Below, piece after piece: positions 24,251 to 35,167 of a stretch of 64,000 nt of DNA. Under the pieces are notes generated by a model. That model was not told the origin of the DNA. It made no database searches and was given only the letters and a program-made list of their open reading frames with translations. The stretch's first letter is position 1. Every line of letters begins with the position of its first letter. Position numbers and translations under genes: made by a program. The DNA is taken from NCBI GenBank assembly GCA_030549775.1, contig CM060181.1:60881701-60945700 (forward strand). The letters are read 5' to 3'. The DNA comes from Tamarix chinensis. Its lineage: Eukaryota; Streptophyta; Magnoliopsida; Caryophyllales; Tamaricaceae.

Positions 24251-25480
24251 TGTTCAAGATGTTAATTTTACCATGGATGTATTGCTAGAGACAAAAACAA
24301 TATCTATAGCCCCTTATTGTATGGCAGCTATGGAGATGAAAGATCTTAAGGTTTAGTTACAAGGGTTTTTGGAGGAGAGCCACATTCAAGAAAGTATATC
24401 ATCTTTGGGGAGTACTAATCATATTCGTTAAGAAGAATGATCGGAGATTGAGAGTGCAGATCAACTACCAGGATTTGAATGTGGTCAGGGCGAAGTACCA
24501 TTATCTATTGACAATGATCAATGACCTATTCAACCAACTCAAGGGATCTAATATGTTCTCCATGATTTACCTTCAATTAGGTTGCCATCAATTGAGGATT
24601 GCAGAGCAGTATATTCCCAAGAAAGCATTTCAAACAACATATGGCCATTACTAGTTCACAGTGATGCCTTTTAGACTGACCAATGCACTAGCATCATCCT
24701 CTTTGTAGTGTTCATCAACAACATCCTCATCTACTCTAGTGATCAAGAGAAGCACAAACAACATTCAACACAGGTACTGGTATTGTTAAGGACACAATAG
24801 ATATATGGCTAGCTTTCAAAGTGTGAGCTTAGATAGATCATGTCGCATTCCTTGTGCATGTAATTTCAAAGGATTGTGTGGTAGTTGATCTTTCCATTGT
24901 TTGATCAATTTTTGAGTGGCAAGCTTAAACTTATATCAGGGTGGTGTGCAGTTTTCTAGTATGAGTTTGTTACTACCACTGGTGAGTTGAGAACTTCTCC
25001 AAGATAGCTTATCTATTGACTAATTTGTTAAGGAAGGCTACATTATTTCAATCAAATGAGAAGTGTGGTGAAGCTTTAATGGAGTTGAAGAATCATTTGA
25101 CTACCGCCCTAGTGCTCACATTAACAAGTGGATCAAATCATTTTGAAGTATACAATAACACTTCTATACAAGATTTAAGTTGCATTTTGATGCAACATGG
25201 GAGAGTGGTGGCGTATACATCTTAATAAGCAAAGCAAGAAAAACTACCTGCTAGAAGATTTACAACTTGGATCAATGGTGTTCATGCTTAATATTTGGAG
25301 GCAATACCTATATAGGTTTCAATAGAAGTTCTACACCAATCATAAGAGCCTTAAGTACTTTTCCAAAAAGTGAGAGTTGAATTTGATACAATGCCGATGG
25401 CTAAAACTAGTTAAGCATTATGACCTGAAATTCACCTACCCTAAGGGAAAGGCAAATGTGGTGGCAGACGCACATAGCCA
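24250..25480 (+). pseudogene. Degenerate reverse transcriptase and RNase H (element 2)
   Basis: RT segments: a PP-V-D-type start near 24246, MAAMEMKDLK (about 24320), then an open run at 24448-24654 with RVQINYQDLNVVRAKYHYLL, NDLFNQLKGSNMFS and the Y-QLGCHQLRI region. The catalytic motif at about 24704-24738 reads FVVFINNILIYS, so both catalytic aspartates are now asparagines. RNase H begins with KNHLTTALVLTL (about 25088) and has a YNN segment in place of the usual YTD-S and the CILMQHGRVVAY segment (about 25175-25222). The tether TYPKGKANVVADAHS (about 25435-25478) closes the domain. It would copy and degrade template RNA, but the lost catalytic residues and stops make it inactive. Confidence 0.88.
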
Positions 25481-27060
25481 AAAGATATCGTATTGCTTCA
25501 GCATAATTGTGTTATTAGATCATCTATACCGAGAGCTCAAGGAGATGGAGATTAAGTTGATCACCATTAGTAGTTTAGAGACAATAATGAGTGCACTCAT
25601 CATCACACCTTCAATCTTTGAGGAGATACGAGTTAGTCAAATCAGTGATGTTAAGCTTGAGAGGATCAAATAGGGTATTAAAGAAGGTAGAGCCAAAGGG
25701 TTTTTGCTCTATAAGGATGGTAGTATCTAAAAACGTGGTAGGTGGTATATACCACAAAGAAATGTTGAGATCAAGAGGAAAATCCTATATTAAGGTTATT
25801 TTACTTTGTATTTTGTCCATCCTAGAGTGGATAAGTTGCATAAGGATTTAAAGAAGATATATTGATGAGCCCATATGAAGAGGGAGGTGGTAGAGTATAT
25901 TTTCTGATGTTTTACCTGTTAGAAAGTCTAGATAAAGAATAAGAGGCCGACAAGGTTAGAAGAACCACTAGAAGATCTTTAAAGGAAGTAGGATAATATA
26001 TTTATGTACTTCATTGAAGGTCTTTGATGACTAGTGGATTTGAATCCATCTGGTTTATTTTGGATCGCCTAAGTATGTCGGTAATGTTCACGCCAATGAA
26101 GACGACATGGAGTATGGACAAGTTAGCTAACGCTTAAAAGATATTAATTGTGCGATTACATAGGGTCCCTACAGACATTATGCTAGACCAAGACTTTAGA
26201 TTCTTGTCATACTTCTAGTAAAAGTTCCATGTTGATTTAAGGACTCAGGTGAAGATAAGGACTCAGGATTCTTGTCAAACATAGAGGACTATTTAGACTT
26301 TAGAGGACTTACTTTAGGCAAGTGTGTTGGATTTTATGGGTAGTTGAGAGACCCACCTAGACTTGATCAATTTATCCTACAATAAAAGTTATCACGCAAG
26401 TCTGAAGATGACACCTTTTGAGGCCTTATACAGGCTAAAGTGTAGTAGAACTTTTTATTGGAGCAATATCAACAAGACGATTATGGTGGGACCGCAGATA
26501 ATTGAGGAGACGATGAGTTAGATATGGCTCATTCATGATTAGATGAGCACACCTAATATCTATAGAAGAGCTAGATAGATTTAATAAGATAGATAGATGG
26601 TTATAAGGTGGGCAATAGCATCTTTTTGACGGTCTCTCCCACTAAGGGAGTAATGAAGTTCATAAAAAGGGTAAGCTTAGTCCAAGGTACATTAGAATAT
26701 ATAATATTGTGGATCTAGTTGTTGAGGTCACTTATTATTTAGCCCTAACAATGGAATTATCACATGGACACAATGTCCTCCACACATCCTAGTTGAGGAA
26801 GTACATAATAGATCCTTTGCGCATCATCCATTAGAGTCGTTAGAGCTTGATTAGTCTCTATCATATAAAGAATGAACATTAAGTGTTCTTAACATGAAGA
26901 CCCAAGTGATGATCATGAAAGGTGTTCTAGTAGTAAAAGTCCTTTGGTCACGGTATAGTGGTGAGGAGGCCACATAGAAGGCTAAGGAGAGGATTCGAGC
27001 AAAGTACTTAGAGTTGTTCTTATATTGCGATGTTTATTGGTGTTATCTTCTATAGTAAGG
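25480..27060 (+). pseudogene. Degenerate integrase with chromodomain-like tail (element 2)
   Basis: The HHCC-type zinc region is visible as VHPRVDKLHKDLKKIY (about 25813-25862), MKREVVEYIF and CFTC (about 25873-25920). The catalytic core follows: FESIWFILDRLSMS (about 26035-26080), KTTWSMDKLA (about 26100), IVRLHRVPTDIMLDQDFRF (about 26147-26205). After the core, WxLHTSyl-like and GPqII-like pieces appear, then near the end VKVLWSRYSGEEAT and RIRAKYLELF (about 26935-27020), the C-terminal signature of Tekay/Del-type chromoviruses. Integrase would insert the cDNA. It is disrupted by stops and frame changes. Confidence 0.82.
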
Positions 27061-27066
27061 GGGTAG
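27054..27066 (+). promoter_or_regulatory. Possible polypurine tract of element 2
   Basis: AGTAAGGGGGTAG follows the end of the polyprotein, where the plus-strand primer tract before the 3' LTR is expected. It is a short purine run, and the LTR start just after it is not sharp (TAGTAATTCC), so the call is positional. Confidence 0.4.
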
Positions 27067-27177
27067 TAATTCCTTTTGCCATGTCAAATGCAATGTTTCA
27101 TTTTTTTTTTTGTTATTTAATGTGTCTTCATGTTGGTTAATAAGCTTCGGGGATACAGTCTCTTTAAGTTGTTAGTG

Positions 27178-30100
27178 GTTTAATACCCCATATTTTTGTT
27201 TATTATGTAATGTGTCTTGATCAACCGCCTCTATGAACTTATTGACTAGTTTGTTGTTTTAGCTAAAATTTTTTGTTGTACCGAATCGATTGACTAGTTT
27301 AGGGAATCAAACGAATTATTAATAGATCAGTCAACTAGCAAGCTAAACTGATTGACTGATTCCTTGGGCTGAGAATATCGTTTTCACAATCAATTTTTCT
27401 AGGAATTTTCTTATATCAAAATGGAATCTTAACAATGCAACTCCAAGCTATTCAACTCTAGTTGTTACCTTGAACATATTCGATGAATTCATTTTATATT
27501 TTAGGGAAAGGACAACCTCACCCTTATCTTCTTTCATCTCTCTACTCTACACACCTCCAAAAGTATTGCTTTAATTTGTAGGCTGTCTCTCCTCGGCTAG
27601 GAGATTCATTTCCATGCTGATATTCTTTACACTTCTTACATTCAACATTTTTCCAGATGAAATTCACCTACATTCTATAGAAAATCATCATTTGGATCAT
27701 CACTGGAAGTAAACCTACCTTTGATAAATTAGGATTTTTGATCTATTAAACAACCCCAATCATTCCTTAACCAATTCATTAACTATAAATATCCCTAATG
27801 ATACCTTCTTTCCATTTTTTTTCAACATCCGAAATATCTCAGTGCTTTATTACTTATGTTGTCTACTCTCCACATTTATCTTGCTTTCATGTTCTTTTCA
27901 GTCTTCTAATTATTTCTTTTACTCCCTAATATATCTTTTAGCAATAATGACTTAGATATAGGATAAAGTTGGGCTTCTCTTTGCTGAATCTTCCTCTATT
28001 TTTTTCTCTTAGTTTTGGTATGTCTATTTTACTCTCTAATTCAAGTTTTGATTTTAGAAAATTATCCAATTATTTATAAAGTTTTAACTTATAGGTTTAA
28101 AGTCTTAAGAAGTTGAGAATCTTCTAGGTTGAGTTATTCCTATTAGTGGAAAATTTGCTAAAATCAAGTCATTTTTACCTCTCAAATGTGACCTAAATAA
28201 GCATATGATGTGATGTATTCTATAAATTATTAATTTTATATTTTTGTATGAGAGTTTGGATTCAAATTGATCAATGTTGAATTGTTTGTGAATCTTGATT
28301 TTATGGCAAATAGGGTGAATTTTCATAAATGTAAAGCGTAAATATGTTTATGAGTTTGTAAAATATTGGCATGTTGCTATAGTATATTTTGGATTGGATT
28401 TTATGGGATTTTAGAGTGTGATATGCATGAAACATTTTTCTCATATGCTTTTTTAGAACAAACCAATTGACGAGTTAGATCAAACCAATCAACTCGTCCT
28501 TAGACCAGTCGACTCAATAGCTCAAATCGATCGACTGATTTGTATGTTCTGACCTTTGTAGCTATCTACTTAAATCCATCGAGTGGTTTGGTAGAATAGA
28601 TTAACTAGTTTTAGAATAGTTGACATGTTTAGCTAGAGCAATAGATAAATTGACTAGTCTGAAAATAGTCGACTAGATGGAAGGAACATATAGACTTGTT
28701 GGTTAAACCAATTGACCTAATAAGCTACATCGATTGACTTGTTTGGCCAAATTGTGTTATTTTGATCTTTTGGCCTTGATATATTTTGAGACGATGCCTA
28801 ATTCTACTCTATGATTATTAAGTTAAGGAAATACAACTTTTGGCATGGATTAACAAACCTAATGGATGGATTAAGTGGATAATAATTCATGGCATCATTA
28901 TTAGCTGTTTTTTAAGGACATAGTGGAAAACTCAAATAGGTTTGTTATGACTTCAAAGGGTAAGGTAATCTGGATTATAGGCCTAAAATTTATTATCCTA
29001 AAGGATTGATTAATATCAATTAAGCACTAATGGAAGTCCCAACACATGATTGGGGGGATATAAAAATGGTTAAGATGGAATAAGTATCTCGATGTATTAC
29101 ATAGATGTTGTATGGGCATTTTTTGATTACATAACCTTGGAAAATAATGTACTAGCCACATAGAGTGGATGATGATCAAGCTATATATGGATCTAAGATA
29201 CTTAATCCTTGTTTAGCTATTGGAGGTTACTCTAATTTTGAGCATTTTTTAGTGCCTTAGGGTTGGATCCTAGTCAATCATGGTCCCTTACCTACTGTAG
29301 GAATTGATGATGTAATAGCACATATCGATGCTAAAGTGTCTAGTTACTTTTATGGTGTATGGCATTGGCCAAACTTTATGTCCTTTAGTGGTGACATGGC
29401 TTCTGCTAGAGTGTATGTCCATTAATGATTGCTTGGCTGTTTTCATACTTTATATCCATTAGTTTGGATAGACTTTTATGTTATGTGAGAACATGGGATG
29501 GTGCATAGTCCATCACTAGATAGAAATAAAAATAAGGATGTGGATAATGTTAACAATAAAAGGAAAAGTACCGGAATAGAGATATTGGGTTATAAAAAAA
29601 ATTACCTAATTGATTATGTAAATTAGAAAAATAACCCCAATTGAAACTATGTCAAAGTATTGTAAGAGGCCTAATAATAGTTTGAATAATCTACTTTGTA
29701 GATTGTATATTGCTATCTATGATGATTGGTGTTATGTTGATAAACATGATGAGTCGTGTATGATAGTAATTTATGATGCACTATATGACCATGATAAAGC
29801 ATATATATCTAAATATTTGGTATTAGTTTGATATATTTTAGTATTTTCTCAACATCATGCTGGAACAATGTGTGCTTGTGACTCCCACTTAGGTAGTAAC
29901 TTAGCTCACTTAGTACAAAGCATACTAATATACCTATTTGTTTGGTCACCTCCTCATCCCTAAGAGTAGATGACCATTTACAGGTTTTTAGGGTTAGCCG
30001 ATAGTAGGCCCACCCTGTTTTTTGTTAGGTACTTGAATGTATGGACATTCAGAGACTTTTGTGCAGTCCTTAATGGCCTAGTGTTTGGGGCTATACCCTA

Positions 30101-30409
30101 CTTATGTTTATAGTTATAGAAATTCTATATTTAGGGTTAATTTTACTTCATGTACTTGAATACTTAGGGACCATCAAGGGCCTATTCTTGTAAACATTTT
30201 CCATAATATCTAAGAATCATTTCTTACACAGTTTATCTTAGTTTTGTATGGTTTGTTTCTTAGCCTTATATTTAACATAGGACAGGTAGCTAAAGCCTAT
30301 CCTATGTTAGGTGTGGTGGTAACACCCCATTTTTTCTTAGTGTTTACTAGTTTTTTACAGCACTATTTTTAAAATGAATTTTTTCAATAGGGCAAAACAA
30401 CATGTTACA
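27178..30409 (+). repeat. LTR with GACTAGTT repeats, plus orientation
   Basis: It begins near TTTAATACCCCATATTTTTG (27178) and ends CATGTTACA (30401-30409). The last 95 bp start with the tail module GTGTGGTGGTAACACC at about 30310, the same distance from the end as in the solo LTRs. GACTAGT-type clusters lie at 27235-27370 and 28455-28745, close to their relative positions in the LTR at 8597-11980. The 29860-30300 part has the conserved words 'actta..taagcatact' and 'agatgacc'. It is either the 3' LTR of element 2 or that of element 1 with element 2 nested inside; the different 5' LTR at 17580 favours the second. ORFs in it have no motifs. Confidence 0.55.
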
Positions 30410-30594
30410 AGGATGGCTTGGGTGTGATTTTTAAACCTCTTATTGTTGGTGTTAAGTCTTCAAACTTTTGTTAACCCCTTTTAACTATGTCCACTGGGAT
30501 GACCTAGGTATGATTTCCAATCCTCCTATGGGTAGTGGCTGGTCATCAAACTTTTATTATTCTCTTTAGGTTATATCTACTAAAATGACCCAGG
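30410..30594 (+). repeat. Tandem ~100-bp repeat, partly split by the solo LTR
   Basis: Three related units contain 'gatg(g/a)C(t/c)(t/c)(g/a)GGT(g/a)TGATTT(c/t)(c/t)aa(t/a)CCTC(c/a/t)tat' with '(t/g)g(t/g)nagtC(t/a)tcaaacttttgtta' after it. They start near 30413 and 30508, and the third starts at 30583 and continues after the inserted LTR at 35163-35230. The third unit was therefore present before the LTR arrived. Confidence 0.65.
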
Positions 30595-31319
30595 TATGAT
30601 GTAACACCCCCAAAATTCACTACTAAAAAATTTCATTAATTAAAAGGAAATTAGCGGAAGCAGATTAATAAACCGTGAACTTTGGGGATATTACCGCCAC
30701 ATTTAGTACCAGACCGGTTTACTCCTACTGTTCTAGTACCAAGTGCTAAGGCTAAAAGAGTAAAACACAATTTACGGAAAACTCAAGCATATATAAATCA
30801 GAGTAGCGTGGTAAATAATTTATCAGAGTAAAATCCACCAGTGGTGGTTACAAAACAACAAATATATTGAATTTATGAATTTTAAAGAGACAAATTGAAA
30901 TCCTAACAATTTCGGATAGTTCATTACGCTCATTCCCGAGGCCCACTTGAAAGCACTGAACACGACCTGCAAGGGGCACTACCCATTGAATAGGAAGGGG
31001 CCCCACGAAGGGAACCCTTTAGTACTACGGTACTGAGTAACCCTTTAAAAGTACACTTAAAAACAGGCACGTAATATAACACATGAAATACTACCATATT
31101 CATACATAACATTAGGTATAAACATGATATTCGGATTCATATATTCACACATCTAACAAGTCAATCAGATATTAATAACATATCTGTAACCTTCACTTTC
31201 GTACATTCACATACTTATCAACTCAATCAAATATTAATAAGCCATAATTATCAATCGCTACTTTTCGGGCCTTAAGGCCATTAGTCCATCATTAATCAAT
31301 CATCTCGGATTATACAAGT

Positions 31320-31680
31320 CCCTGTGAGTGCGGGAACCCCACTATTATAGCCGGTGGAACGGTCGGGAGGATAGATGCCCTGCTACTATTTTAGCCGGTG
31401 GAACGGTCGCGAGGGTAACATACCCTGCCACTATTATTTGCCAGTGGACCGGTCTGGCCCTGACTCACAAGGTGTTCCACTATAAGTAATTAGAATCTTT
31501 CCTGTATATTATCGCTTTTATGTTTGGTTTGTTGAGCACGGAATCCCCCACTATTATAACCGGTGGAACTGTCGCGAGGGTACATACCCTACCACTATTT
31601 TAGCCGGTGGAACGGTCGCTAGGATAACATACCCTGCCACTATTATTTGTCGGTGGACTAGTCTGGGTCTGGCTCAACAT
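31320..31680. repeat. CCACTATTATAGCCGGTGG repeat blocks inside solo LTR
   Basis: Two blocks (31320-31462 and 31535-31672) each contain about three copies of 'CCACTATTNTAGCCGGTGGAAC' with 'GGTCGcgAGGgtA' and 'CATACCCTG' between them. Block 2 repeats block 1 at higher order. In copy 2 the equivalent is a regular 64-bp array. Confidence 0.75.
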
Positions 31681-32039
31681 CTTTCTCTTTACGTGATTAG
31701 TGTCTTAACGTGTCTTATTCGAAAGAATTTTACCCTTAACATGCATGTCCTAAAAGGCCACATGACATCACATCATAACTTACAGCATACCCATATCAAC
31801 GCATACCAAAAGGGCAAATGAACACACATTGGTTCCAAGCCATGCCACACGTGAAACAGTTAAGATAAAAACTTATAGAACATGACATATAATTATATAG
31901 GCCACCCAAGGCGTGTAGGACACATAGCACACGTTCGGCTTTAGCTACACCTTTACTCGGTTTAAGTTACCGAGCTAACTCCCTCACTTATTAGGCCACT
32001 AAACACCCTTCGTAATTATTACACTTAATATAATTCCCA

Positions 32040-32970
32040 TTTGATTGGTGAGATTACTAATTTGCCCTTTTTCCTTTATTATAATTAATAAATTATCCTT
32101 GAGTTGGTAAAATTACTAAATTACCCTTCCTCATTATCCTAATTACCAAATTATCCCTTTATTTAGTTAATTACCCAATTACCGTCCTCTATTATTAATG
32201 ACCAACTATCCTTCTCCATTATCAAAATTACCAAATTACCCTTGGTTGGTTAAATTACCAAATTACCCTTTTATATGATCATAATTACTAAACTACCCTT
32301 CTCCATCATCAAATTTACCAAATTACCCCTTGGTCATTTAAACTACCAAATTGCCCTTCTCAATTGTCATGATTACCAAACTACCCTACTCCATTATTAA
32401 AATTACAAAAATACCCTCTAGTCGGTTAAATTACCAAATTACCCCTCACATTTATCATATTTACTATTTTACCCTTCTCCATTATTAAATTACCAAATTA
32501 CCCTTTAGTTATTTAAATTATTATTTTACCCTTCTCAATTATTATAATTACCAATTTACTCCTTTCCAATTTCCACTTTTACCCCTTTGATTTACAAATT
32601 ACTGTTTTACCCCTTTACCTTCAAATGTACCATTTTACCCCTTAACTCTCAAAAATTACCACATCGCCCCTTTTACTTATAAAATTTCCATTTATCCTTA
32701 ATTATGAAATTACTATCTTACTTTTTTAATTTTTAAATTACCATTCTCCCCGTTAATCACAAAATTACTATTTTACTCTTTAATTATAAAATTACAATTT
32801 TACCCTTTTATTACAAAATTACCAAATTGCCCTTTTATTACAAATTACCAAATTGCCCCTTTTATTACAAAATTACCAAATTGCTCCCTTTTATTAAAAA
32901 ATTACGAACTTGCCCTTTTATTACAAAATTACCAAATTATCCTTTCACTTACAAATTTACCATCTTACCC
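32040..32970. repeat. TTACCAAATTACCC minisatellite inside solo LTR
   Basis: About 30 degenerate units of roughly 28-34 bp share 'aaATTACCAAATTACCCttctccattatca'. The regular spacing explains the ORF at 32827-33021 (Leu/Pro/Lys-rich repeats), which is not a gene. The same array is at about 53330-54300. Confidence 0.85.
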
Positions 32971-33547
32971 CTTATTACTCCACTTATGTTAAATTATTAT
33001 TATTACTACATGAAATATTAACTTTAATCCCTCATCTTCAACTCTAATAATTAATGTAACATTATTAGCACCCATATATATTCTAGGCCATAATCGTGTA
33101 CAAGATACATTAATAAAATCCCCTAAGGCTCATGAAATACTAATCATACATTAAGATCACAATAGCATAATACAACATGGATAACACTTAACATTTTCTT
33201 AACAACGAAATTATTACCTTAAATAATATTTCCATACATATCATATATCCTATCATGCTTCCTTTTATCAACCAACACAATAACCACATATAACCTATTA
33301 AACAACACCAACCAAGCATAATAATATATTAAAAATCCTAATGTGCGAACATACTTTAATCCATGCATTTAAGTGGGATTTAATGGTTACCTCGGCTTTT
33401 GCAAAAAAAAAAACCTTACTGGTATTCCGGTTAAAGGTCAAAGATTTAATTATGAAAACCAATACCCAAAAATAATATAAAGATTTATTAAATTAGAAAT
33501 AATAAAATCAAGGCATAAAACTTTATAATGCTTAATTAATCAAATAA

Positions 33548-34860
33548 TTAAATTAAAATATTATTAAACCTCAAATTTTTTTTACCCAAATAAATTAACA
33601 AGGGCAGCAGCTCATCCTGCTCATGCAGCATGAGCTGCATGCAAGGAAAGTTGGAAGAGGGGGCTCGAAGGTGGTAAAAGGGGAGAAATAGGCATTTTAG
33701 GGTTGGTAGTTTAGGGCTAAGGAATGAGGGGGTTAGGGGAGGATTTAGGGCAAGGGGATGGTGCAAAAGTGTAGAGGGGGTGTAAGTGGTGGTTGGGGAA
33801 TGGTTAATGGCGGCTAACGGCGAAGGACGCTGCGGCAGCCAAGCTACAAAGGTGGTGGCCGAGGAGGGGTCGAAATGGAAGACTAGTGAGGAAGGAAAAT
33901 GGGGAGGGAAAATGAAGGCCTTTGGGTGTTTTTTTTGGGAAAGATAGGATTGGGGGTGGTAGAGGGGGTTGCAGGGAGTAATAAGGTGGCTTAGGTGGCG
34001 GCGGAATGCGGCAGTGTAGGATAGTTGCCGATAAGGGGGTAAAGAAGAGAAAAAAAAAGAAAGGAGGAAGAATGGGGATGTGGGGTGGCTTGATGGGGTT
34101 GTGATGGCTCGAGGGTGAGGTAGAGGGTGGCGGGAGGTGGTGCAGGTGGTGGTTGAGACGGAGGCAGCGGCGGAGCTGGGCGGCGAAGTTAAAATAGAGA
34201 GGGTGAGGGAAGGAGAAGAAAGGAAAGAAAAGAGAGAGTTGGGGAGCATGGAGAGGCTCGGGAAAAAATGAAGAACGGGCAGGGAAGGAGGAAGAAATAG
34301 AAGAGGAAGAGAAGGGAAGGGATAGGGGCTCGAGGGGTGGCTGGAGGTTGGTAGGGAAATGACGGTTGTAGGGAGAGGGAGAAGGAATGGTGATGACAGG
34401 GAGTGGGGAAGGGAGAATGGGGTCGGTATGGGGCAAGGAATGGCGGGAGAGAGAGAGAGAGAGTTAGGCTGGTTAATGGGGGAGAGGGAGTTGCAGGGAG
34501 TGGCGATGGTCTAAAATCTCACTAGTGAAAGAAGGAAGAAGAAGAAAGAAGAAGAAGAGAGAAGAGTCGGGGGCGGAGTGTTGGGCGACGGGCGGCCGAA
34601 GGGGGAAAGAAACAGGCCGGCCCGATTGGGAGAGAAAGGAAAGAAAAGAAAGGGGGTGGTCGGTCTCGACGCACAAGAGGAAGGAAGAAAATGGGACAAG
34701 CCCAAGCACCGGGGAGAAGGAGAGGGAGGAGAGGAGAGAATGGGCCAGCGGCCCAACGCGCAGGAGGGGGAGAGAGCAGGCCAGCCAGCCGGCGGCCCAA
34801 GAAAGAAAAAAGAAAAAGAAAGAAAAGGGAAAAAGAAAAAGGAAAATTGGTTTTAATTAA
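33548..34860 (-). other. Purine-rich GC island of solo LTR with Pro/Ser-rich open frames
   Basis: The plus strand is strongly G/A-rich, so the minus strand gives long open frames (33548-34249 of 233 codons, 33804-34436 of 210 codons) rich in Pro, Ser, Leu, Phe and His, and plus frames (34525-34860) rich in Arg, Lys, Glu and Gly. Several frames are open at once, there are no domains, and the counterpart island at 54920-55870 does not preserve the same protein. I therefore regard them as composition-driven. (GA)n occurs at 34447-34463. Confidence 0.65.
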
Positions 34861-35167
34861 AATAATTTAATTTATAAATAATAAATTATAATATTTTTGG
34901 GTAATAAATTTATTTAACAATTTAATTAAATTATAAGGGTTTAAAAGGATAATTTTAGTAAAATAATAATTTGGAAAATTATTTAAATAATAAGAGTGTG
35001 ATAAAATAACAAAAAAATTATTTTAATTTATTAAATAATTATATTCATTTTTATATACTAAAAAATCCATAAAATAATTAAATTAAAAAGATTTAAAGGC
35101 TAATTTATCTAAAATAAAATCTATTTATTAAAATTTCTGATTTTAAAAATTTGGGGATTACATATGA

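Larger units (their letters stand above)
30600..35162 (-). mobile_element. Solo LTR, 4563 bp, of a TGTAACACC-type gypsy element
   Basis: Plus-strand termini are TGTAACACCCCCAAAATTC and ATTTGGGGATTACA, with 5-bp duplications TATGA at 30595-30599 and 35163-35167. Inside, read on plus, there are the tail module (AGTGCTAAGGCTAA at 30743), the conserved block 30950-31060 with GGGGCCCCACGAA, the CCACTATTATAGCCGGTGG blocks (31320-31670), the TTACCAAATTACCC minisatellite (32040-32970) and a GA-rich island (33600-34850). The same order occurs in the copy at 51505-56214. The related forward LTR at 43086-46672 is followed by a PBS and gag, which shows that this copy is in reverse orientation. There is no internal coding region, so I call it a solo LTR left by LTR-LTR recombination. 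Confidence 0.88.

Noticed and set aside
32040..32970. CRISPR-like array of ~30-bp repeats
   Set aside because: Units are degenerate and continuous without unique spacers, and the genome is eukaryotic.
32827..33021. ORF with repeated Lys-Leu-Pro-(Asn)-Cys/Tyr-Pro-Phe units
   Set aside because: Direct reading of the TTACCAAATTGCCC minisatellite; not a repeat protein.
34473..34860. Overlapping ORFs on both strands, Arg/Lys/Glu-rich on plus and Pro/Ser-rich on minus
   Set aside because: Purine-rich tract with open frames in most phases; no codon structure or motif.
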